NCBI GenBank assembly: GCA_020881915.1
Contig: JAJFPB010000005.1
Location: 682,001 to 746,000 of the forward strand
Reading direction: 5' to 3'
DNA from: Paramyrothecium sp. XJ0827
Lineage: Eukaryota; Ascomycota; Sordariomycetes; Hypocreales; Stachybotryaceae
DNA length: 64,000 nt
A program made the position numbers and the translations under genes. Positions 43,903 through 54,226 of this stretch are shown piece after piece (the stretch's first letter is position 1; each line of letters begins with the position of its first letter). The notes below the pieces were generated by a model that searched no databases, had not been told where the DNA came from, and saw only the letters and a program-made list of their open reading frames with translations.

Positions 43903-45360
43903 ATGGCGAGCTTCATGAGCCTGCCGGTAGAGACTGCCGAGCAGATCGCTGATCATATCGGGCTCCGTGACCTGCGGATGGTTTGCCAGACCTGCCGAAA
44001 AGCAATGTACATGTTCCAAAACAAGGCTTACCGTCGCCTGGAATTCCGGGAAGACTCCACGTCCGCGAAAGACATTTTGGCTCTCGCAGAAGGGCCACGA
44101 GCCGACCTAGTCCGCCACTTGGACTTCTCACCTCGCGACCCTAATCCTGCGTATACTGACAACAAAAAGCCCAACCCTCTGCACCGGCCAAATGTTCGTC
44201 TGAGTGATGAGGCGTGTCAGGTTCTGAAAGGCCTGCGCAGCTTTCCGAATCTAGAGACGTTTGGTTTCGCCCTTGAGGAGTGGCAAGACTTGACAGAGTG
44301 GCCAGACACTCCGTACAGTTTACAAACCGGCTTCGAGGAGTACTATGATGGCGAGGACGCGGAACCATGGAGGATTCTGCTTAATACGAGCCTCGGGGCG
44401 CTGTGTCAGAGCGCAGGAGCCTTTAAGAGATTGGAAATCAGGTATCTGCCGCCTGTCCCGGACCAAAGCTACGCTTCAATTCGAACGCGTCAATGGCACG
44501 AGCTGCTTCAGACCTTGAAAACGCTCATTATCGAGCTTCCACACGTGCGTGACGAAGGCGCCGGGTCCTTGACTGTTTCTCACCTGGACTTCCTGGCCGA
44601 GTTTCCAAGCCTGTTCTTCAACCACGGCTCCAACATTGAACACCTTCGCGTGGAAGCAAACGAGGAAGCTGTGATAAACCACTTGCACAACTCAGAGTTC
44701 CTTCCTTGGTCTCAAGTCAGAATGCCTCACCTCAAGAGATTCGAGCTCACCTTTGGTTCTATCGGCGGCGAGCTCGCCAGCTTCATGGCCAACCACGCTG
44801 ACACACTGGAGCGAGTGTTCTTGGGCCATTGCTTTGGCGCGGTGAGAAGCGAGTGGGCAGAGCTTTTCGAGGCGGTCCTGGCCAAGAAGCCGACGCAGCT
44901 CATCGAGTTCAGAATCGTAGCCCTGACGCACTGCGACCCCGATGACGGTGCTGCCGCGGGTTTCTGTTGGGACGAGGCCACGGACGAGCTGGACGAAACG
45001 AGGAGCGACGAGCCGGTGTGGAGATGCAGGGACTGCGACTTCAAGCGTGGTTATGTCGACGTAGCGCCTGAGCGACGGCGCCGGGCATTTGCCGTCGGTG
45101 CAGCCTGCGAGAACTATGGCGCGCTGCAGGGCACTTGGGACCCGTACGATGACAGCTGGGGCGAGGACGATGACTTTTCGGAAGACGCAGGCGACAACGG
45201 GCATGTCCATAATTCGACGTTGCTGGTGTCTGAACGGCCTCGGCGGGAACAGAACTGGAAGAAGCTGCAGGCTCTTGTGCAAAGAAACAGGGCTGCTGCT
45301 GGCCTCGGTCCTGGACGGCCTGCTTTGGTGGAAAAGCCTTTGGCTCGGAAGATAGTGTGA
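43903..45360 (+). CDS. F-box-like protein
   Basis: Intronless, 485 aa. The N-terminus (about 4-50: LPVETAEQIADHI..LRDLRMVCQTCRKAM) fits a fungal F-box, the Skp1-binding module of SCF ubiquitin ligases. The middle shows irregular Leu-rich helices resembling degenerate leucine-rich repeats (FPNLETFGF, LKRFELTFGSIGG), which would bind substrate. Two closely spaced Cys pairs (WRCRDCDFKRGY) near residue 380 may bind metal but are not a recognised finger. The C-terminal 80 residues are acidic then basic. The ATG at 43903 (GCCATGG) is preferred over a TTG-opened extension. No substrate or pathway can be inferred; such F-box genes are numerous in fungi. Confidence 0.75.
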   Translation: MASFMSLPVETAEQIADHIGLRDLRMVCQTCRKAMYMFQNKAYRRLEFREDSTSAKDILALAEGPRADLVRHLDFSPRDPNPAYTDNKKPNPLHRPNVRLSDEACQVLKGLRSFPNLETFGFALEEWQDLTEWPDTPYSLQTGFEEYYDGEDAEPWRILLNTSLGALCQSAGAFKRLEIRYLPPVPDQSYASIRTRQWHELLQTLKTLIIELPHVRDEGAGSLTVSHLDFLAEFPSLFFNHGSNIEHLRVEANEEAVINHLHNSEFLPWSQVRMPHLKRFELTFGSIGGELASFMANHADTLERVFLGHCFGAVRSEWAELFEAVLAKKPTQLIEFRIVALTHCDPDDGAAAGFCWDEATDELDETRSDEPVWRCRDCDFKRGYVDVAPERRRRAFAVGAACENYGALQGTWDPYDDSWGEDDDFSEDAGDNGHVHNSTLLVSERPRREQNWKKLQALVQRNRAAAGLGPGRPALVEKPLARKIV

Positions 45361-46000
45361 TAGGTGTCTCGCCGGCATGAAGCATATTGGTCCTACTGCG
45401 CAAACGTTCTAGGTCATAGATATGACCATTCTTTACGGGCCTCTTTCATGGAGCTGAGGGCGTGAGACTAGCTCCAAGTAACTCGCGCCCTGCGGTATGG
45501 GCGGCAGAGAAGTCTCGAAAAATAAGTATATTGCTATGGTCATTATAAGCATCAAGAGAGCTCGCGTCCCCTGGCTTACACAGTCTAACTTTGCAACTCT
45601 TCAACTATGGAAGCAAATAATTACTAGATGTCCAATTTTCAGGCACTAAAACCCATGTAAAGTAAAGCAACCGGCTGCACAAGGCCTTCTTATAACAGAT
45701 GACGACGTGCCATCTGTCTAGTCAAGACCATTTCTATCAAACCTGAACCACGGAAAAGTTTTGCCTTTAGGTGTACCTAGGCCGCCTAAGTTAACGGCAA
45801 TGGCTAATTCCAATCTTTCGGACCCTCCGGTAGACTTGTCCTACACCTTGCTCGTCCATAGCTCGTCTCACCTCCCTTCGAGTTGACACAGACTCCTCAT
45901 GTAGTAGTCAAGTTTCCCAGTCTCAGTATCACCAAAAATACTACCTGGTAGTAAAGCCTCACATGGCCATGACAACGTCACGTCACGCCACAGTCAAAAC
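45361..46000. other. Convergent intergenic region
   Basis: Between the 3' end of the F-box gene and the 3' end of the ankyrin-repeat locus. GC drops here compared with the genes to the left. No gene seen. Confidence 0.6.
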
Positions 46001-48758
46001 CTATCCCGCTAAGGAACCCATCTCAGTTGCTCCAAGTGTATTCTCTGAGGCATCCACAAAGGTTTCTATGTTAGCGTCCGCGGAGTGTTCAGACACGCTT
46101 AGCTCATTTAACGGAATGAACTTGCAAGTCGCTCTGGCGTCAATCGGAGAACTTTGCTTCTGAACACTTGAGTCAGAATTGATAACTGTAATGAGGTCCC
46201 AGAAAGCAAGCATCAGTTTTTCGCTGACATCGAAGCGCCTCTGAAGCTGCTTTGCAAAAGTTCCGCGGCCATAACCCTTTTCATAAGCCTGACGAATATG
46301 ATCTGAGACCATCAGGAGTGACATCGTCTCATGGTTGGCATATTGAGCAATGATCGGGAGAAGAGGTCGGCCTTTATACCTTGGACACTCGCCGTACGAC
46401 CTCTAACGATCTAACAGTAGCTTTAGAACTTTGTGGCTGTTATACGTGATTGCGGTTGTCAGCGGTGTCTCCCCTGCCGCCGTTGTGGGATTGATATTAG
46501 CACCACGATTGAGTAAGAGGGATGCATATTGGGCATTGTCCATGCGAGCCGCGTGTATCAGTGCTGTTTTGCCATCAGGGCCACAGGAATCACAGTTTGC
46601 ACCGAAGTCAAGGAGGACCTCAGCCGTGAGAGACTCCTTTCCATCTATGGCCGCAGCAACAAGAGCGCTGCTGAGCCGGGCTCCTTTGGGTTTTGGGGGG
46701 TCTGGGAGTGCTCCGGCTTCAAGCAAGAGACGGCAGCAAGCGGCTGAACCGTTCTCGGCCTCATTATACAATGGAGTCGACCCGTGATGTTCAGTCACAT
46801 TTGGGTTGGCACCGTAACTGAGCAAGAGGCCTACAGCTTGGTCATCTCTTCTCAGTGCTGACCAAGCCAACGGTGTGCGACCTCCTGTATCAATAGCGTT
46901 CAGATCTGAGCGATTCTTCTGAATGGCCTCTTCGAGTGTCAGAATAGACAAGCCTACGACGGCTCTGTGCACTGGTGTGAAGTTGCAATCGCCAATCCAA
47001 TCATCGCCCTCCAGCACCATTCTCAGAGCCATCTCGGCGTCCGCGGACAGATTTGGCTCCAGCAACATGGACCGAGCCCTGTCTCTGGATGTAACCTTGT
47101 AGGATCCCAGCGCCGCAAAGGTAGATCTATAACCAACAATCAGCAAGCCCAACTCGGACAACGCGGGTGTTGGGCCCTACCCATAGGTTCCATAATCAGG
47201 GTCGGCACCTTCATGAAGCAGAAATGTACAAGTGTCGAAGCGTTTCGTGTACAGGGCCCACTGTTCACGTTGCGTCAGAATATTCCGGCCATGGAGGCAA
47301 AAGTAAATAAGGCAGAACTTGCACGAAGTAACGAATAGCCTCGAGTTGAGCGAACGTCTCTGGGAGATGCCAAACCGTGGCGAAAGAGGTACTTCAGACC
47401 CTCTGTGTTACCTGCCATGGCAAATTCGACGCAGGTTGCATTGTCTGGGACTCTCCGTATAGTTCTCACCTGAAGGCTAGGGCCGAGATTGGCGGTGTAC
47501 GTGCAGAGGATCTGGATGATCAGTGACCGGAACAGTCCCATAGGAGACCAGTACTCGAGGCTAACCCGTGACTCTAACGGTCTTTCACACGATGGATTGT
47601 CACATGTTGGTCTCAAGAACGGGTCACCCGAATAGCACACGAATAGCTGACCAATAACACGGTCCAGTACTGCTGGCGAGGCGCTCTCAATACGCTGGTG
47701 GCAGGCACAGCGGCAGTCCGAACGGCAGCAAATGTTGTTGGAGGGACGCCGAAAGCCAATAGCATCAGCACGAGGGCGCAGGACAAGTCGTCTCGAATTG
47801 TCGTCAGAGCCGTGGGGAGGAGCTGTGGCAGGGGCGAGGTGCTGTATCACCGTTTGCTCGAGCTTGGCCATGCGCTCATCGATCCTATGGTCAATGGGGT
47901 TGAGAGAGTCCGTGACGCGGTCATGGTTGTGCACGATGGGGCCGAGAATTTCGTCACGGAACAGAGTGAAGAGTTGCGAATTCGTCATCGTATTGGTGGT
48001 GATGGCCTCGACGTCGAGGCGGACGCGAAGCAAGTCACGATTGTGTGTGCCTTTAGTTGCTGTCGGTAACATCCAAGAGGTAAGATGCAACCCCATGGTC
48101 GCCCTTGCCAGCCGCTCCAACTGGCAAAAGATCCGTCAATGTTGCCGCTTATTGGCCGCATTGCCTCTTACATCGCTATAATAACCATGCCATGGCTACT
48201 ACAAGGCCGCTATGCATCCATAATGAAAGGAGAATTGCTCGATGAATGGTACTGCGAGGTGCTCCGACACGGGCTGCGGCGATATTACAGGGCCTCTTCA
48301 CGACTTGAATCAGGACAGGTGCAGATCCCTGAAGCTAGCATGCTTGTACGGCGGTGAGAAGGACAATCAGAACTTCACATACGAATTCGAGGCCGGAGGC
48401 TCAACTGACTTTTATACGACCTGATTTCGTCGCCGATTAGACGCAACTTGGGATCGGACTTGGACCAGGCGCGGGCCTGGAGAAGTGGAAACTTGCAGCG
48501 CGCAGCAGTCAGACCTAGCGGTCCTTCGGCGATGGTCTTGAGCTCGCAGAGCTTTAGGGCAAGGTGGGATAGAATTCTGGGGCTGCTGCTGCTGCGGTTA
48601 GTCTTTACGGTGCCGTCCGGGACGTGATAGAGACTGGCGACGTCGTTAAGGACGAAAGCGAGATCGGTAGTCTCATTGTTTAGGACATGCAGGCGTTCTG
48701 AGAGATTGTCGCAGCTGCTCCGCAAGTCGGCGAACAGCTTGGCGATTTGGGCCGCAGG
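46001..48758 (-). pseudogene. Ankyrin-repeat protein gene with in-frame TAG and no detectable start
   Basis: Modelled exons: (5' end unknown) 48758-48383, 48059-47323, 47260-47181, 47126-46403. Order: a helical N-terminal module (about LSERLHVLNNETTDLAFVL...), a coiled-coil (RIDERMAKLEQTV), a Cys/His cluster (CCRSDCRCACHQR), then about six ankyrin repeats (GADPDYGTYG, GGRTPLAWSALRRDD, HGSTPLYNEAENG, DGKTALIHAARMDN, GETPLTTAITYNS). The intron at 47322-47261 has a GC donor (GCAAGT), the known minor GC-AG class. At 46405-46403 an in-frame TAG interrupts the ankyrin domain, and the same frame continues for 133 codons with ankyrin-like text (YKGRPLLPIIAQYANHETM). No in-frame ATG exists 5' of the first exon before a TGA at about 48761. 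Two lesions argue for a pseudogene, but editing or an assembly error is possible. Such proteins often act in fungal non-self recognition. Confidence 0.7.
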
Positions 48759-49268
48759 TCAATATCAATCTGATCCTTTCTTTTTCGTCGTCTCTTTTGC
48801 TCTTCTCCTTCTTCGTTACTGTTGTCACCTCGTTCATCGCACATAATATGCACTCACTCTTTACCTGACCTTTACCTTTATTATATGAAGTGCCACTTAC
48901 GCACCGACGTACCTACTTCTTACCTACGCAGCAGCACATCTCTTCACCACCTCCTCCTCCACCACCATGGTCAGCCTAAAGAACGACGCCTCCGCGAGCC
49001 AGGCAACCCGGTTGTCACTAAGGTCACCCACGCTGTTGTGTAGCGAGGAATCTTACATAGGAGAGATACAGTGTAGAGCTAGGCTCACTTTGTGCGGTAG
49101 ATGGGCTGGTTCGGCATTATTTATTGCAGCGTGGCAAAACGCCGCAAAACCCTGATGCTGTACCTCCATCTGTCCCTCACCTCCCAGTCTTCTTTTGCCT
49201 TTTGCAGGTCTTAGGTAAAAGCTCGCGTACGATTCTTGCGTTCCCCGACCATTCGTAGCCTACCAACA
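48759..49268. other. Divergent intergenic region
   Basis: Between the broken 5' end of the ankyrin locus and the SDR gene. Any missing first exon of the ankyrin gene should lie here, but no ATG exon with a good donor in the right phase was found. Rich in short purine runs on the minus strand. Confidence 0.5.
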
Positions 49269-50323
49269 ATGCCTCATAACCTCGTACAGGATCTCTTCAA
49301 TGCCAAAGGCATGGTCGCTGTCGTCAGCGGCGGGGGATCTGGTCTGGGTCTGTATGCTGCAAGGGCACTGGATGCCAACGGGGCCAAGGCTGTCTACATC
49401 GTGGGCCGACGAGAGAGCACGCTTCACGAGGCTGCTAAAACAGCCGCCAATGGAAACATCATCCCCGTCGTAGGAGACGTGACAGGAAAGGCCTCCCTCG
49501 CGGCCGTTACTGACCGCATTCGCAAGGAACAAGGCTATATCAACTTTCTCTTCGCCAACGCCGGGCTCTCCGGCCCGAGAGTTCGCGAGTTCCTCCCTAA
49601 CAAAGAACCTGGCGAGAAACCGACGATCCAGGAGCTGCAAGAGGCTATTTGGAAGCCTGAGATGCTTGGCTTCACTAACGCCCTGCACGCAAACTGCACA
49701 GGCGTTTTCTACACCATCGCTGCCTTCCTTGATCTTCTGGATGCCGGGAACAAGAAGCGAAACCTACCTTCCGACGCACAGATATTGGTCACATCATCCG
49801 TAGCTGCCTCAGCCGTAACTAGCCTCAAGTTTTGCCTACAGCGCCTCCAAGGCCGCTGTCAACCACCTCTTCAAGATGATCAGCACGCTCTGTGCACAGA
49901 AACTACCGAATCCGATGCAGTATGTCCCTTTCCGTAGTATGGTGACGTAGGACAAAAAAGTCTCACTGACCAACCTCTTCGTGCTAAGACATGATCGTGC
50001 CGGGTATTTATCCCAGCGAGATGACCCAAGACAGTATGGCCTCCTATGGCCAGTTCCCCGGCACCGAGGGCCACGAGAAATACTTTTCCGACGCGCGTGA
50101 GATGACCGTCGACAAGGTTCCCGCAGAGCGTTCGGGCAGTGAAGAGGATTTTGCTGGCGCGAACCTGTTCCTGGCCAGCCGTGCAGGTATAGCACAATTC
50201 GTTCTTATGAATACTTATTTCTTTCAGACATATGCTAATAGCTTGCCCGCAGGCGCTTATGTAAATGGCGAATGTCTAGTGTCGGATGGAGGTCGATTGG
50301 CACAACTACCTGCCACGTACTGA
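49269..50323 (+). pseudogene. Short-chain dehydrogenase/reductase with two apparent +1 frameshifts
   Basis: NAD(P)-dependent oxidoreductase of the SDR superfamily, about 305 codons if read across the shifts. Rossmann motif SGGGSGLG near residues 19-26, then NAG (ANAGLSG) and the Ser of VTSS. The active-site YSASK lies in a different frame, entered only after one extra base in the TTTT run at 49830-49833. A second extra base in AAA at 49900-49902 is needed to join NYRIRC to MIVPGIYPSEMT. Intron 49920-49988 (GTATGT...CTAAG) and intron 50187-50252 (GTATAG...CAG; 66 bp, stop-free and in frame) separate the exons. Downstream text (VNGECLVSDGGRL) is a normal SDR C-terminus. The flanking coding quality is good, so the lesions are either recent or homopolymer assembly errors. 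Substrate unknown. ATG 49269 (CAACAATGC). Confidence 0.75.
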
Positions 50324-51220
50324 GGGCGTGAGAGAAAATGAGAAGCACCAAATGAGTGGCAGTCATTGAATTCTCTTCACTATACTTGCCATTTTGGGGC
50401 CGCGTCAATGTTTATGTCGCTGCTTGATTAAGGCTGCCGCTTTAGCACAGATAACGTAGCGATGCCACATGGCAGGACTTGTGCGTAGCTGTTCAGCGAT
50501 TTGACACCTCCGTCAGTAAAGTTATTGTCAACTATAAGTCCTAAAAGTTCACACTCTAACGGCCACACTGATATCATTGCTTCAGAGAGCAGAGGGTTAC
50601 TAGGTGTCCAAGTGATCTCAGTTACGCATACAAACACGCGGTGCAAGCATAGACAATAACCCCTATCCATGCTTGAGAGCGTCATCATGACACCAACAAA
50701 TGGTGAGCAAAAATACCCGGACTGCAAAGCAGTTTCTTATTGCAAGTACCTAACGAATTTAAAAGAAAAAATAAGTAGGAATTTAAGGATTTTTTAATTA
50801 AATTTAATAGTAAATTTAAAAGGGGTCCAAGTATTTTATCTAGTAATTTACTGCAATTTGTTTACAATAAAAGCTGATACCTATTGTTATTATATATTTA
50901 TCAGTCTATCTGCGGTTTCGTGGTCCAGTGTTTTTGCTACCCACTTGACCCATTCTTGTAATCAAGTGCACAATTTATCGAGTCGTTTTAGCTCTATTAG
51001 CTTTCAGGATGAACTGCAAGCCGAGATCTAATCCCAGTCTGTCATTTCTCCTCAGAACACTGTTATATATTTCGGTGAGGTGTTTATGCTTTCCCTCGTC
51101 AACAACGGGAACTATTGCGTAGTGAAGCGGCATTTGCTAGTACAGGTCCACTGGGCTCGTCTCCCATTTGCTAGACTGTAGTAGATGTGTGATCAGCCGT
51201 TGGACAAGTCGTCAGAGCGA
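50324..51220. other. Intergenic with AT-rich patch
   Basis: 3' ends of the SDR locus and of the kinase gene face each other across this gap. The core at about 50749-50915 is strongly AT-rich (long TTTAATTAAATTTAA-like runs). It carries no gene and could be a remnant of RIP-mutated or otherwise decayed repeat DNA. Confidence 0.6.
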
Positions 51221-52768
51221 CTAGGGCTGCTCTGGTAATGAAACATCTTCCCCCCTTATCCAAGGGTGAAAGTAAACCTGGTGAGCTTTCAAACGTTCCT
51301 CTGGAAGCCAGTCGAGGACACACTCGAGAAAACTAAGGAATTGTTCCTTATCATTTCCAGCCTGGGCTTGAACTAGTGACTCGATTCTGGTTTTGGGAGG
51401 CAAAGGAACAACACCCTTCCATTGGCCTGAATTGGTCAGCTGGCTCAGATGACGGCTAATTGGAGAAATGTCTGCCGCATACCATCTCTATGCCAATACT
51501 TGCTGGTTTCTTTGCTTCGTTCTAAGAACTCGGGTGGAGGAGGACCGAGGAGAGCGGTCATGGCTGCAAGGTGATGGGCATCATTCAACTCATGTGATTC
51601 GTGGTCATAAACACGGAACAGTCTCTGTTGCTCTAAAAGATCCCATGCCTGAATCGAGGATGAACACCTGCATTAGCCTTATTTTCTTTGTGGCAGGGTC
51701 CTGGGAAACAATATCGTACCAACAGTCCAATGCCCCACACATCTACGGCGCTTCCCCACGGCATGTCCAGAATGACTTCGGGGGCGCGGTAGGGCAAAGG
51801 CATCGCATTCCCACGACATTCACGACCGATGCGCGCCTGTCCAAGGTCACAGATAGTCAAGGGACCGGCGCCACTTAACAGATATTGCGAAACATGGATA
51901 ATAGTGTCGTCAGCCCTCTTTCGCATGGACGGGGTCTTGATCTCGCTCTCTTCGATCTTGGAGAGAATAGTGTCATCCGTGAGAGCAATGAGCAAGTTGT
52001 CGGAGTGGAGATCTGGTCAAAAAGAAAATCAGTACTGCCTCCTAACTATTGATGAAGTAGACGAGTGCATACCAGTGTGAATAATTTCAGATTCATGGAG
52101 GAAGCTCAGTCCAAGTAGTGTTTGACCAATAGCATTCTTAACCAAGATCGGTTGGAAGGTCTGGTTTTTTTGCATGTCTTGAAAAGTTCGGAGACTCATG
52201 CCGAGCGGCTTCATGACAAAAACAAGGTGATCCCCACGCGGTCCCTCGACTTTGAACGATTCCTCGAAATGCCGGACATGCTCTTTTCCAGGGTGATCTT
52301 CGTCCACTTTGGCGCGCGCCAGGTGCTGATACACACGGAGCTCTTGATTGAAAGGCATGGTCATGGTGTGTACCTTCAGCGCCCAGTAGTTCTCTTTCCT
52401 GGTGAGGGGATGAAGGGTCAGCTTTGCTGAAATTTCCCAGCGGCAAACGGAGACAAAACTCACGCAAGATCGCGTGCTAGCCACACAGTCGAACTTGTGC
52501 CATAGCCTAACTTTGCGACCACCTGATAACGTTCTTGGATAACATCGCCAATGCGCATGGGATAATAATCTTCCCGTTTATAGTACGGTAGCCGTTCTTC
52601 TTCAACCAATTCGCTGGAGGGAATGATCTCGAAACCTTGGGTTGGAAATTGGCGTGGAACCGCCAGTGTTGACATTGGGTATGATTTCGACACATGAACA
52701 GACTGGCGAAAGAGTTTCTGGATATTTACTCCTCTATTGGATGCATGGCAGAGCCGTCTCGCAAGCAT
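51221..52768 (-). CDS. SRPK-like serine/threonine protein kinase
   Basis: Exons 52768-52464, 52398-52073, 52012-51720, 51648-51483, 51426-51221; all GT-AG and in phase, 431 aa. Gly-rich loop LGYGTSSTVWLA at about 91-102, VAIK-type Lys in WALKV, catalytic loop HTDLHSDNLL (D211, N216), and DLGQA (D266) in place of DFG, then RAPEVILDMPWG (APE) and DVWGIGLLAWDLL. Catalytic residues are complete, so it should be active. The split kinase with a short spacer and DLGxA matches the SRPK subfamily, whose founders phosphorylate SR splicing factors; the many fungal accessory members have unknown targets. The first 32 residues are basic (MLARRLCHASNR), possibly mitochondrial; a second Met at 33 (MSTLAVP) would remove them. 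This is an intact gene among decayed neighbours. Confidence 0.88.
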
Positions 52769-53423
52769 TATTATGGCTAGTCCCTAGCATGTCTTGAAGT
52801 GGTAGTTGAGGGCGTCGCCGCGTCAATGAGTGTTGGGGTTTATTTTTACGTGTCATTCGGACCAATAAGAGGGTGGCCTTAAATCACGGTCACGCTCTCG
52901 CTTCTCAGTGCCAATCAGCACATCTCAGAAAACAGCCCTTCTATAAGTCGCTTTATTTCACCTTCGATTCTTTGAAGCGGCTGGATCGCCACCCTCGATG
53001 TCCCTCGGCTCCGATATCCGTAAAAAAATATTGTTGTATTTCACTCTTCTTCACTTGGTTCCTTTTTCCTTCCAAACATCTGAATGATAGTGCGCCCTAA
53101 AATTAGAGTGCGACTATCATCGGAGCATTTCGGCCTCTACAAATATGGGAATCTCCTGCGGCGCATACATCACTCCTGTACGTCGTGGCTGGGGCTTGAA
53201 TAATGAGGGTGCACATGTCTTTCCAATTCTGGTTTCTTTTGTCACCCCTCATCGATTTATCCAGGAAGTCATCTTCAGTAACCCGTTTGAATAAGACTTC
53301 TCTTTCCTATGCTTCATATCCTCAAATAGATGCTTGATTCGTAGATTTTGGGGTTTTGTAATGCAATGGCTGAGACTGGTTGAAAGGATAATTGGCAGAT
53401 ACAGAGGGCGTACTAACGTCGGT
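52769..53423. other. Intergenic, no supported gene
   Basis: Upstream region of the kinase gene. Short open frames on both strands lack domain signal. AT-richer than the left half of the window. Confidence 0.55.
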
Positions 53424-53660
53424 TTAACATTGGACCGCCCTCCAATAATCCCTTCGAGACCGCCAAAAAGAGCGGCATATACTCGGCTGCGTCTATGCAA
53501 TCGACATTAGCATCGCTCTCCACCTGCATGTCGATGATATCCATACGTCTTGATTGTCCCGACAAACGCATTGGCGCTTAAAGAATATCGGAGACTTTGA
53601 GATTAGCCCCTTACCCGCCCAGCGACTCCATAACCGGCACCCAGTGCTGTCGTCCTCTTC
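53424..53660 (-). pseudogene. Relic ankyrin-repeat coding sequence
   Basis: The minus strand reads, in short broken frames, text resembling ankyrin repeats: ANVDCIDAAEYMPLFLAVSKG at about 53510-53440 and ATAVDGRGR followed by ALGAGYGVAG in another frame at about 53670-53610. The conserved TPLH core is degraded to MPLF. Stops and frame changes break the array. It may be the decayed 3' part of the hydrolase gene immediately upstream, since hydrolase-ankyrin fusions are common in fungi. Confidence 0.4.
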
Positions 53661-54226
53661 CATCTACAGCTGTGGCATATCCCGCATCTGTTGACTGAGC
53701 CGTTCCTTCTGTTTCGTGTTGTGATTCTTATCCTGTGTTTGAGTGTTCGACTGGTGCAAGACACCATGACGTGCAGTCTCGATATCAGGAGGCAACCGGT
53801 ATGGAAGGCCGAGATCAGGAGACGGTAAGGATTGCATGGGATTATGATAGTCGGCAATACCTGTACCTGCCACTGAAAACAGACTGGAATAATAATGATA
53901 AGTGGAAGAACCTGCGAGCTGTGGCGGAGAAAATGGAGGGTAATTCACTGAAACAGACATCAGTAACGCAAGTTTGACAATTTCCGCGGGTAAATACCAC
54001 TTACTAGATGGTATCGTGCTTGCCGCCCCTGGGCGAGTGGTAATGCCTGGAAACTTTAGTCAAATGTGGAAGTAAAGGACATGGGCGCTCACAATGCGGA
54101 GGTCCTGAGGATTTTGTGACGAAACCTGGCTGCTATCAGCACTGTGCCCGAGGCCGGCATGGCTAGCCTTTAAAGCATTGCCGCAAATACCGCTGTGCTT
54201 TGTTCACCATGTTATTGAGGGCGTAC

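Noticed and set aside
46383..46405. Twenty-nucleotide intron (GTTAG...CGAG) removing the TAG in the ankyrin locus
   Set aside because: Far below the minimum intron length and not a multiple of three; it would shift the frame.
48700..48838. Basic 54-codon minus-strand frame starting MCDERGDNSN upstream of the ankyrin gene
   Set aside because: It overlaps the ankyrin frame in a different phase and reads low-complexity Glu/Arg/Lys; joining it to the ankyrin frame needs an unsupported frameshift.
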